From: Saccharopolyspora dendranthemae | Lineage (GTDB): Bacteria; Actinomycetota; Actinomycetes; Mycobacteriales; Pseudonocardiaceae | NCBI RefSeq assembly: GCF_007829955.1 | Contig: NZ_VIWX01000006.1 | Location: 248,001-312,000, forward strand | Length of the DNA stretch: 64,000 nucleotides | Direction of reading: 5' to 3' | Shown: positions 33,902 through 44,100 of the stretch, piece by piece | Layout: each line of letters starts with the position of its first letter | Numbering within the stretch: position 1 is the first letter of the stretch | Translations under genes and position numbers: made by a program | Notes under the pieces: model-generated | The model's input: the letters and a program-made list of their open reading frames with translations, nothing else | Database searches by the model: none | Told to the model about the DNA's origin: nothing

Positions 33902-35527
33902 GTGGCCGAACAGATCCGCTTGACCGGAGCGCAGCAGACGCTCCTCGGTCCTCTCCACGCACGCGCCCTCGACAGCCGCCGCGACGATCCGGTGCTCGGC
34001 GACCGAGCAGCCGACGAGCTGGTGGCACGCATCGACTTCGACTTCTCCCGCCTGCGACTCGATTCCGGCGACATGATGGCAGTGGTCCTGCGCGCCAAGG
34101 AGATCGACGACAGGGCGCGCGAGTTCCTCGCCGAACACCCGGACGCGGTCGTGCTGCACCTGGCGTGCGGCCTCGACTCCCGGCCGTTCCGCCTCGACCT
34201 GCCCGCGGAAGCGCAGTGGTTCGACGTGGACATGCCCGACGTCGTCGAGCTGCGCGACCGGCTGTACCCGCACGTTCGGGACAACCACCGCACGATCGCG
34301 TCCTCGGTGACCGAAACCGGGTGGCTGGACGAGATCCCGGCCGGGCGTCCCACGCTGGTCATCGCCGAAGGCCTCACGCCGTACCTCACCGAGCAGGACG
34401 GAGTCGCGCTTCTGCGGCGGCTGGTCGAGCGGTTCGGTCGCGGCGAGATGCTCTTCGACGTGGTCGCGCCGTGGACCGTCCGAGCGGCGAAGTACTCGGG
34501 TTTCCTCCGCAGCACCGGCGCCGGCTTCCACTGGGGAGTGCGCGATCCGCAGGACCTGGAGATCAAGGTCCCCGGCCTGCACCTGCGCAAGGCGGTCGCG
34601 GTCACGACGCTCCCCGGGGTCGCGAAGGTCGCGCCGCGCGAGCGGTTCATCGCGAAGGCGATGAACGCCGTCGCACCGCTGCGCGACGCGATGCGAGTGG
34701 TGCGCTTCGGTTTCGAGCGGGAGAAGCGGATCCCGATCGAGCTGACCGGGCCGGCCGCGACGATGCTCGCCACGCTGTACCTGCGCGCCCTGGACAACCG
34801 CTCGCCGGAACCGACGCTGCACGACCGGTGGGCTGACGACGCCGTGAGCCGCGTCGACTACGACTTCACCCGGTTCGGGATGCTCGCGCGCAACGCGCTC
34901 TCGGTGGCGATCCGTGCCAACGCCATCGATGACCAGGTCCGCGACGCGCTGCGCCCGGGCATGACCGTGCTGCACCTGGGTTGCGGCCTGGACAGCCGCT
35001 TCGAGCGGGTGAACCCGCCCGCGGACGTCCAGTGGTACGACGTGGACCAGCCCGAGGTCATCGCACTGCGCGAGCAGCTGTTCCCGTCGTCGAGCAACCG
35101 GCACACCGTCGGCCGCTCCGTCGCGGACCCGGACCTGCTGGACGGAATCCCCTCCGACCGGCCCGTTCTCGTGGTCGCCGAGGGCCTGACCATGTACCTG
35201 ACGGAATCGGACGGCCTGTCGTTGCTGCGCCGGATCGTGGCGCACTTCCCCAGCGGTGAGGTGCTGTTCGACGCGTTCAACACGCCGAGCATCCACCTCA
35301 ACAACGTCGCCAACCCCGCGGTGACGCGCTCGGGCTCCCGCCTGCACTGGGGCATCGACGACCCGAACGGCCTGGGAATCCCCGCCCTGCGGCTGGTCTC
35401 GGAGATCTCGTTCCTGGAGGCACCGGAACTGGCGAGCTACCCGCTGCCCGCCAGACTGGCCTTCCGCGCGGCCGCCAAGATCCCCACCTTCAACCGCCTG
35501 GGCCGCCTCCTGCGCTTCCGCTTCTGA
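33902..35527 (+). CDS. Tandem-duplicated class I SAM-dependent methyltransferase (LCM/PPM1 family)
   Basis: The 541-residue protein consists of two homologous halves (about 1-270 and 271-541). Both have the leucine carboxyl methyltransferase-type SAM site (LHLACGLDSRPFRLD; LHLGCGLDSRFERVN), the second acidic strand (QWFDVDMPDVVELR; QWYDVDQPEVIALR), VIAEGLTPYLTE/VVAEGLTMYLTE and FHWGVRDP/LHWGIDDP. Usual members are about 270 residues, so this is an internal duplication. Both SAM sites look intact. It starts at GTG. It lies at the edge of the biosynthetic region; whether it methylates that product is not known. Confidence 0.85.
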   Translation: MAEQIRLTGAQQTLLGPLHARALDSRRDDPVLGDRAADELVARIDFDFSRLRLDSGDMMAVVLRAKEIDDRAREFLAEHPDAVVLHLACGLDSRPFRLDLPAEAQWFDVDMPDVVELRDRLYPHVRDNHRTIASSVTETGWLDEIPAGRPTLVIAEGLTPYLTEQDGVALLRRLVERFGRGEMLFDVVAPWTVRAAKYSGFLRSTGAGFHWGVRDPQDLEIKVPGLHLRKAVAVTTLPGVAKVAPRERFIAKAMNAVAPLRDAMRVVRFGFEREKRIPIELTGPAATMLATLYLRALDNRSPEPTLHDRWADDAVSRVDYDFTRFGMLARNALSVAIRANAIDDQVRDALRPGMTVLHLGCGLDSRFERVNPPADVQWYDVDQPEVIALREQLFPSSSNRHTVGRSVADPDLLDGIPSDRPVLVVAEGLTMYLTESDGLSLLRRIVAHFPSGEVLFDAFNTPSIHLNNVANPAVTRSGSRLHWGIDDPNGLGIPALRLVSEISFLEAPELASYPLPARLAFRAAAKIPTFNRLGRLLRFRF

Positions 35528-35604
35528 CCCCCGAGGCACGCCCTGAGCAGGGTTTTTCGAACTTCGCGCGACATTCGAACGCGCCGGCTGCGGAGGGCGG
35601 TGCG

Positions 35605-36123
35605 TCAGGCCGCTGAGGGGTACCAGGCCTCCTGGAAGCAGCGGCGGGCCCGGTGGAGGCGGGAGCGGACCGTGCCGAGGGGCAGGTGCAGGGTTTCGGC
35701 CATCTCCTCCTCGTTGAGGCCCCACGCCCGCAGGGTCAGCACCTCCCGGTGCGGTGTCGACAGCCGTTCCAGGACGTCGTTGATGTGCACCCGGTCGAGC
35801 GGGTTCGAGTCGTGGCGGGCTTCCACCGGCGAGTACGTCGTGCTGTCGTTGAGGCGCTTGACGGTGCGGACGGCCTCGCGGACCGTCACCGAGCGGACCC
35901 AGCCGAAGAACGCCGCGGGTTCGCGCAGCGTCCTCAAGCCCCGGTAGATCGCCAGCAGCGCCTCCTGCATCGCATCGGAGCTGTGGTGCGGGGCGACCGA
36001 GGTGCACACCCGGGCCACGTAGGGCGTGATGTGCATGAGCAGCTCGTTCATCGCCTGCGACTCGCCGGCTTGGGCGCGCGGCAGCAGTGCGAGGACGGGA
36101 TTCGGTTCGTGCGCGGTCTTCAT
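35605..36123 (-). CDS. ECF-type RNA polymerase sigma factor
   Basis: The 172-residue protein has region 2 (about 25-75: PYVARVCTSVAPHHSSDAMQEALLAIYRGL) and region 4 (about 110-160: LSTPHREVLTLRAWGLNEEEMAETLHLPLGTVRSRLHRAR). No anti-sigma gene is adjacent. It lies 40 bases downstream of the acyltransferase gene on the same strand and is the only regulator-like gene in the NRPS/PKS region, so it is a candidate cluster activator. Confidence 0.85.
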   Translation of the reverse strand: MKTAHEPNPVLALLPRAQAGESQAMNELLMHITPYVARVCTSVAPHHSSDAMQEALLAIYRGLRTLREPAAFFGWVRSVTVREAVRTVKRLNDSTTYSPVEARHDSNPLDRVHINDVLERLSTPHREVLTLRAWGLNEEEMAETLHLPLGTVRSRLHRARRCFQEAWYPSAA

Positions 36124-36163
36124 CTCGGAGGCTCGCTCCTCGGGGGAAACCGGTCGGGTGCGC

Positions 36164-37438
36164 TCAGGCGGGGAGCTCGTGCGGTGCGGACAGCGAGAGC
36201 AGCGCGGAGCGGAGGTCGTCGCGGAACGCGCGCATGAACTCCGCGCTGAAGCAGGCGGTGTGGTGCGGCAGCTCGACGGCCAGTCGCCCGCCGAAGGTCA
36301 CGACGCACGCCATCAGCGGGCTGCGTCCGGCCTGCGGGAAGTAGTGCTCCCGGCCGGGCACGAGGCGCACGTCGGTCAGCTCCAGCCCGGCGGGCAAGCG
36401 GGGGCAGGGCACCGCACCCATGTTCGTCGCGATCACCGTGGCCATCTGCAGCGCGGGGTTGCGCGGGACCTCCGGTGTGATCCGCATGTCGTGGAAGTGC
36501 TCGCCGCGGGCGATCGCGGCGCGCAGGTGCGCGGTGAGTTCCCGGGCCATCGCAACGGGTTCCGGGTCCGCTGCGACCGGCAGCGCATGCAGGTGGGTGG
36601 CCACCGCGGCGACCATCTCGGTGGGCGGCACCGACGGGACGAGCCGGGAACGCAGGTCGACCGGCGACAGGCAGCCGAGCACGCGCGGGGCGTCGCCGCC
36701 GAAGCGGGCGCGCGCGACGGACAGCAGCGCCGCGCTGATCAGCCCGTGCGCCGAAATCCCCGCCGCGCGGGCGGAGTCGCGCAGGGCGGTGGTGCTCTCG
36801 GCGTCCAGCAGCAGCCTGCGGATCTCGATGCGGCCGCCGCTGCCCGGTCCGTCGTACGGGAGGAGTTCGACCGGGTTCCGCCGGGCCTCGGCCAGCCGCG
36901 AGCGCAGGTACTCGGCGGTGGCGGCCTCGTCGGCGGGCGGCAGCAGGCTGCTGATCGGGGCGGGCCAGCCGGGTTCGCGCGCGGGCGCGCGGGTCGGTTC
37001 GCCGTCGACGAGCGCGCGGTAGCGGTCCCAGACGGCGTTCTGCAGCGCGATCGCGCTGTGGCCGTCGATGACCGCGTGGTCGACCGAGATCACGAGGATG
37101 TGGCGCTGTTCCGCGGAATCCTCCGGGTCACTGGCCAGGGTCGCGCGCACCAGTGGGCCGCCGACCGGCAGCGGATCGTTGAGCTCGTCGTCGTGGGCGG
37201 CATCCACCCCGGTCCGCACGGTGAGCCGCGGCCGCTCCCGCGAACCGAGGAGTTCGAAGGCGTGGCCGGAACCGTCCGGCACGATCCGCGCGCGCAGCGT
37301 CGGGTGCTCGGCGATCACCTCGTCGAACGCACGCGCCAGCAGCGCCGCGTAGACGCGTCCGCGCACCGAGCAGGAGAGCACGGCTCTGCTGCGCTGGCCG
37401 ACGTAGAGGGTTTCCACCGGGCACAGTGCGCGTCGCAT
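36164..37438 (-). CDS. PapA-like acyltransferase (stand-alone condensation-domain fold)
   Basis: The 424-residue protein begins PVETLYVGQRSRAVLSCSVRG and carries VDHAVIDGHS, the HxxxDG motif shared by NRPS condensation domains and PapA5-type acyltransferases. It lacks the carrier-protein partner domains. Such enzymes form esters or amides between a thioester and a hydroxyl or amine. AAGGGCGG precedes the ATG. With the sigma factor gene 40 bases downstream it forms a small minus-strand unit divergent from the NRPS; it may decorate the product. Confidence 0.78.
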   Translation of the reverse strand: MRRALCPVETLYVGQRSRAVLSCSVRGRVYAALLARAFDEVIAEHPTLRARIVPDGSGHAFELLGSRERPRLTVRTGVDAAHDDELNDPLPVGGPLVRATLASDPEDSAEQRHILVISVDHAVIDGHSAIALQNAVWDRYRALVDGEPTRAPAREPGWPAPISSLLPPADEAATAEYLRSRLAEARRNPVELLPYDGPGSGGRIEIRRLLLDAESTTALRDSARAAGISAHGLISAALLSVARARFGGDAPRVLGCLSPVDLRSRLVPSVPPTEMVAAVATHLHALPVAADPEPVAMARELTAHLRAAIARGEHFHDMRITPEVPRNPALQMATVIATNMGAVPCPRLPAGLELTDVRLVPGREHYFPQAGRSPLMACVVTFGGRLAVELPHHTACFSAEFMRAFRDDLRSALLSLSAPHELPA

Positions 37439-38108
37439 CGCTACCGCCCTTTCCGGACGCCGTCGCCCCCGAAGGTTCCGGGAGAACGAACAACGTTCCT
37501 CAACACGCGCTTTCCCCGCACTTCGACCGAAATCCGGCAGGGCCGAAACCAGAAAAGTCGGGACACCGAGGAGAAATCAAGACACGGACCGAAGAAGCTA
37601 GGGATTTCCCCAGGTTCACGCTCGCACCGCAGCTCCGCGAAGCATGACGAAGACCACTCCGGCCGCACGTCGAGGTCGCCATCACGGCTGCGCACAGCGA
37701 TTTCCGGCCCGTGACGTTCACCCGTGCAGCCTCCGGCCGCTCCGCGTTCCGGCGGTTCCGACGGGGACTCGAATGGGCCTGATCACTGCACCCCGGCGAC
37801 CGCTCGGCCACATTCTAGGTGTTTCTCTAGAACGGATAATCCTCCCGGTATATCCGGTCTTGACCCGTCGAGCAGCGCTCGGGCAAGGTTCACGACGCAA
37901 CGGGATCCCGCGAATGCCAACGCGATTCCCGCCGAACGCGCGAACGCACTCTTCCCCGATCATTCACCCCGGATTTCCCGTCGCTTCCCGCGTCGCAGGT
38001 CCGGGGTGGTCGGGCGCGCGCAAACAGTGCGCCCACGACCGGTCGACCGGGCGCGGGAACGGGCGCCGTGGTCCGTGTGAATACCGCTCGCCGCTGAAGG
38101 TTGGTGCC
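37439..38108. promoter_or_regulatory. 670-base divergent region upstream of the NRPS gene
   Basis: No convincing gene lies here; open frames in it have no ribosome site or recognisable product. It should hold promoters for the NRPS-PKS unit and for the divergent acyltransferase-sigma unit. Short inverted repeats are visible, such as TCTAGGTGTTTCTCTAGA near 37815 and CCGG-TATAT-CCGG near 37847, but no site can be named. AAGG stands before the NRPS ATG. Confidence 0.4.
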
Positions 38109-41100
38109 ATGTCAGTCCGTCGCGACGATCGTCGACCGCTGTCCGGGGCGCAGGAAGGCCTCTGGTTCGCCCAACGCCTCGCGCCGGGCAGCGCCGCCTA
38201 CAACACCGGTGAGCACGTGGAGATCCACGGGCCGGTCGACGCCGAGCTCTTCGAGACCGCGCTGCGCCGGACCGTCGCCGAGATCGACACCTTCGCGCTG
38301 CGCTTCCTCGACACCCCAGACGGGCCGCGGTGCGACCTGGGCGCCGGGGACGACTGGCCCCTGCACAGGCTGGACTTCCGCGACGCCGCCGATCCGAAGG
38401 CCGCGGCCGAGGAGTGGATCCACCGCGACCTGGCCACTCCGGTGAACTTCGAGGCGGGGCCGCTGTTCTCGCACGCGCTGCTGACGCTGGGCGCCGAGCA
38501 CCACATCTGGTTCCTGCGCGCGCACCACGTCCTGCTGGACGGCTACAGCTACAAGATGGTCGCGCGGCGGCTGGCCGACACCTACACCGCGCTGGCCGCG
38601 GGTGAGCAACCGGCGCCGGGGCGCTTCGAGTCCGTGCTGCAGTTGCAGGAGGACGAGGCCGCCTACCTGGTCTCCGAGCGCTGCGCGCGCGACCGCGCGC
38701 ACTGGGCCGAGCAGCTGGCCGGCCTCCCCGAGCCGACCCGCCTGACCGACCGCACCGCCGCACCGGTCGCGCCGTTCCTGCGTCGCACCACCGACCTGTC
38801 CCCGGCCGAGGCCGAGGTGCTGTCCACGGCCGCTGCCCGTCTCGGGGTCGCGCGCACGGACCTGCTGGTCACGGCGATCGCCGCCTACCTGCACCGGATG
38901 ACCGGTGCGGACGACCTCGTGCTCGGGCTGGCCACGATGAGCCGGCTGGGCAGCGCGGCGCTGCGCACCCCGGGCACCGCCTCCGACATCCTGCCGCTGC
39001 GGATCGCGGCCGCACCGGAGACGCCGGTCGGCAAGCTCGCCGGCGCGGTCGCCGACGAGCTGCGGGCGCTGCGGCGGCACCAGCAGTACCGCGGCGAATC
39101 GCTGCGCCGCGACCTCGGGATGCTCGGCGGCGGGCGGCGGCTGCACGGGCCCGTGGTCAACGTCGTGCCGTTCAGCGAGGACCTGGTGTTCGCGGGCAGC
39201 CCGTCCACCTCGCACCACCTGTCCGGCGGGGCGGTCGAGGACCTGCAGATCTCGATCCGGCCCGGAGGCGATCCAGACGGGCTGTGGATCGCCTTCGACG
39301 CCAACCCCGGGCTCTACGACGAAGTCGAGCTCGGCGCGCACCTGGAGCGGTTCCTGCTGGTGCTGCGGCAGTTGACCGAGGCCGATGCGGAACTGCCGGT
39401 CGGCGCGGCGAACCTGCTGCTGCCCGGCGAGGAACCGCAGGACGTCGTCGCGCCGGAGCACTCGGTGACCACGACGCTGGCTCGCCGCTTCGAGGAGCAG
39501 GCGACGCGGGTGCCGGACCGCACCGCCGTGTCCTTCGTGGACGAATCGGTGACCTACGCCGAGCTCGACGCCGAGGCCAACCGGCTGGCCAGGCTGCTGG
39601 TCGAGCGCGGCGCCGGACCCGGCGGCGCGGTGGCGCTGGCGCTGCCGCGCGGGGTTCGGCTGGTCGCGGCGCTGCTGGCGGTGCTCAAGACGGGCGCGGC
39701 CTACCTCCCGCTCGACGTGGCGCATCCCGCCGAACGGCTGCGGCTGGTCATCGACGACGTGGAGCCGATCGCGCTGATCACCGACTCCGCGCACGCCGGT
39801 TCACTGCCGGACTCCGCGGCCGAGGTCGTGGTGCTCGACGACTCCGCCACCGCACGCGACCTCGCCGGGCGCGCGACCGGTGCGCTTACCGACGCCGAGC
39901 GGACCGGTCCGACCGGACCCGAGGACATCGCCTACGTCATCCACACCTCCGGCTCCACCGGACGCCCCAAGGGCGTGCCGGTGCCGCACGCCAACGTGCT
40001 GCGGCTGTTCGAGTCCGCCGCCGAGCACTTCGACTTCGGCACCGACGACGTGTGGACGCTGTTCCACTCCTCCGCCTTCGACTTCGCCGTCTGGGAGCTG
40101 TGGGGTCCGCTGCTGCACGGCGGGCGTCTGGTCGTGGTCCCGCACGCGGTGAGCCGCTCGCCGCGGGAGTTCCTGGACCTGCTGGCCACCGAGGGCGTGA
40201 CCGTGCTCAACCAGACGCCGTCGGCGTTCGAGCAGCTGGTGCAGGCCGACGACGGGCGTCCGCTGGCGCTGCGGTACGTGGTCTTCGGCGGCGAGGCGCT
40301 GCAGCCGGACCGGTTGCGCCCGTGGGCCGAGCGCCGCGGTCTCGACTCGCCCGAGCTGGTCAACATGTACGGCATCACCGAGACGACGGTGCACGTCACG
40401 CACCACCGCACTACCTGGGCCGAGCTGGACGACCCGCGGCGGGCCAGCGTCATCGGCCGCCCGCTGGCCGACCTGCGGGTGCACGTGCTCGACGCCGAGG
40501 GGCGGCCGGTGCCGCCGGGCGTGGTCGGCGAGATGCACGTGTCCGGTCCCGGGGTGGCTCCGGGCTACCTGAACAGGCCGGAGCTGACCGAGGAGCGGTT
40601 CGTGCCCGACCCGTTCGGGCGGCCGGGAACCCGCATGTACCGCACCGGCGATCTGGCGCGGCGACGCCGTGACGGCGTGCTGGAGTACGTCGGGCGCGCC
40701 GACCAGCAGGTCAAGATCCGCGGTTTCCGCATCGAGCCCGGCGAGGTCGAGGCGGTGCTCGCCGAGCATCCGGCGGTGGCGCAGGCGGCCGTGGTGGTCC
40801 GGCGCGGCGGCGACGGTCAGCCGCAACTGGTCGGCTACGCGGTTCCCGCCCGGAAGCGTCCTGAGCCGGGCGAGCTGCGGGCACACCTGGCAGCCCGGCT
40901 TCCCGAGCACATGGTTCCGCCGGCGTGCGTGCTCGTGGACGAGTTCCCGTTGACCGCCAACGGGAAGCTCGACCCCGCCGCTCTGCCGGAGCCCGATTTC
41001 GCCGCCGCCGCAGGCGGAATCCCGCCGAGCACTCCCGAGCAGGCACTGGTGTGCCGGCTGTTCGCGGAGGTGCTGGGCCTTCCCGAGGTCGGCGTGGAGG

Positions 41101-44100
41101 ACGACTTCTTCGCCCTGGGCGGGCATTCGCTGCTGGCGACCCGGTTGCTGGCGCGGCTGCGCGCGGAGGCGGGCGCGGACGTGCCGATCTCCGAGCTGTT
41201 CGACGCGCCGCGACCGGCGGCCCTGGCCGCGCGCGTCGGCGAAGCGACCGGGACACGGCTGCCCGCGCTGACGGCCGTCGAGCGCCCCGAGCGGATCCCG
41301 CTGTCGTTCGCGCAGGAGCGCATGTGGTTCCTCGACCGGCTCGGCGACGCCGCGACCTACAACATCCCGCTCGTGGTGCGGCTGCGCCACGAGGTCGACG
41401 TCGACGCCCTGCGGACCGCGCTCGGCGACCTCGCCGACCGGCACGAGAGCCTGCGCACCGTCTTCGCCCCCGACGAGTCCGGGGTGCACCAGCGGGTGCT
41501 GGCGCCCGGCGGGCTGCGGCCCGAACTGCGGGTGGTGGACTGCCCGGCCGACGAGGTCGACGCCCAGGTCTCCGCCGCGGCCCGGCACCGCTTCGACCTG
41601 ACCCGCGAGAGTCCGCTGCGGGCAGGGGTGTTCGGCGCCGGGAGCGAGCGGACGCTGCTGATCCTGCTGCACCACAGCGCCGCCGACGGCTGGTCGCTGC
41701 GGCCGCTGGCCGACGACCTGAGCACGGCCTACCGGGCTCGGGCGGCGGGCGCGGCGCCGGAGTTCGCGACGCTTCCGGTGCAGCACGCCGACCACGCGAT
41801 CTGGCAGCGGCAGCTGCTCGCCCCCGGCGCGGGCCGGATCGAGCAGCTCACCGAGTTCTGGGGCACCGCGCTGGCCGGGCTGCCCGCCGAGAGCTCCCCG
41901 CCCACCGACCGGCCCCGTCCCGACACCAGCGCGGGCGAGGGCGCGAGCACGACCTCGACGGTGGACTCCGAGCTGCACGGCCGGTTGCTGGAGCTGGCCG
42001 AATCCACCGACACCAGCCTGTTCATGGTGCTGCACGCGGCGGTGAGCGCCCTGCTGACCCGCTGGGGAGCCGGCGAGGACGTGGTGCTGGGGACCCCGGT
42101 CGCCGGTCGCGCCGACCCGGCGCTCGACGACGTGATCGGACTGCTCACCAACACTCTGGTGCTGCGGGCGAACACCGGCGGCGACCCGGCGTTCCGCGCG
42201 CTGCTGGCGCGGGCGCGGGAGTTCGACCTGAAGGCCCTGGACCACCAGGACATGCCGTTCGACCGCCTGGTGGAGGAGCTCAACCCCGCCCGGCACCCGT
42301 CCCGGCACCCGGCGTTCCAGGTGATGCTGGCGCTGCAGAACAACGACAGCGCGGTGCTGGAGCTCGGCGCGGACCGCGCGGCGCTGCGGCCCACCGCGAC
42401 CGGCACCGCCAAGTTCGACCTGTTCGTCGACGTGCTGGAGCGCTACGACGACCGGCAGGTGCCGGACGGGCTGGAGCTGCACGTCGAGTACGCCACCGAC
42501 CTCTACGAACCCGCCACGGCGGAGGAGTTCGCCCGCGCGCTGCGGGAGGTCCTGGAATCCGCCTGCGCCGCCCCGGACTCGCCGATCAGCGCGCTCACCA
42601 CTCGCGACCGACCGGCCGTGACCCCGGCCGGGCACTCCGCCACCGCGGCCGCCGTGGAGCGCGCCGCCCGGGCGGTCCCCGGCATCCGCGACGCGGTGGT
42701 GCTCACCGGCGAGGAGCTCGCGGTGCACGTGGTGCCGGACCGGGCGGGCGCGGTCGACCAGGTGGAGCGCGCCCTCGCCGGTGCGGCCCGGGTCGTCGCC
42801 GTCAGCGACCTACCCCGCCTCCCCGACGGCGCGGTGGACACCGATGCGCTGCACGCTCTTTCGCCGGTCGACGACCGGGCGGCGCAGGAGTGGCAGCGGC
42901 GGCTGGCCGCCGTCCACGGGGTCCGCGACGCCGAGGTGCGGCTGGAGGACGTCCCGGCCGAGCTGGAACGCCGCCACGTCGGCATCCCGCGCGAGAGCTC
43001 CCCGCAGATCGCCGAAACCGGCCCCGCGTCCCGGCCGAGCACCGTCCCGGCGCTGTCCGAGGGGCGCACCCTGCCCGAACCGTCGGTGCCGGACTGGGCC
43101 TCGGCTCTCACCCGCGCGGCAGCCAACCCGGACGGCGAGATCGTGCACGTCCGCCCGGACGGCACCGAGACCCGCACCCGCTACGCCGACCTCGTCGTCG
43201 AGGCCTCCCGGGTGCTGTCGGGTCTGCGCGGCGCCGGTCTGCGGCCGGGCGACCAGGTGATCCTCCAGTGCGACGACACCGAGGACTTCGTGGCCGTGCT
43301 GTGGGGCTGCGTCCTGGGCGGGTTCGTGGCGGTGCCGCTGACCGTGCCCGGCTCGTACGCCACCGGTTCGGCGGCGCTGGCCAAGCTCGCGGGCATCTGG
43401 CGGATGCTGGGCCGCCCGCTGATCGTGGCCTCACCGGGCAACGAGGCCGGGATCCGCGACCTCGCCGCCCGCGACCAGTGGCCGGACCTGGAGCTGACCA
43501 CCGCCGATGAGCTGCGCGCGGGCCCCGAGGACCGCGACTGGTACGAGGCCGCGCCGGACGACCTGCTCCTGCTGCTGATGACCTCCGGCAGCACCGGGCT
43601 GCCCAAGGCCGTGCGGCAGACCCATCGAGCGGTGCTGACCCGCTCGGCGGCGACCGAGGCGATGAACGCGCTGGGCCCCGACGACGTCTCCCTGAACTGG
43701 ATCCCGCTGGACCACGTCACCGGCGTGGTGATGTTCCACCTCCGCGACGTCTACCTCGGCTGCCGCCAGGTGCACGCGCAGACCTCCTGGATCCTGGAGG
43801 AACCGGTGCGCTGGCCGGAACTGCTGGACCGGCACCGCGTCACGGTCACCTGGGCGCCGAACTTCGCGTTCGGGCTGCTGGCCGAGCACGCCCAGGAGTT
43901 CACCGGCCGGGACTGGGACCTCTCGCCGGTGCGGCTGGTGATGAACGCGGGCGAGGTGGTGGTGGCCTCCGCTGCCCGCCGGTTCCTGCACGCGCTGCGG
44001 CCGTTCGGGCTGCCGCAGCACGTGATGCACCCGGGTTGGGGCATGTCCGAGACCTGCTCCGTGGTCACCGATGTCGAGCTGCCCGGCGAGGTCCCGGACC

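Noticed and set aside
37644..38108. N-terminal extension of the NRPS to a start at 37644
   Set aside because: The 155 extra residues have no domain similarity, are Arg/Pro/His-rich, and lack a ribosome site; the condensation domain begins just after ATG 38109.
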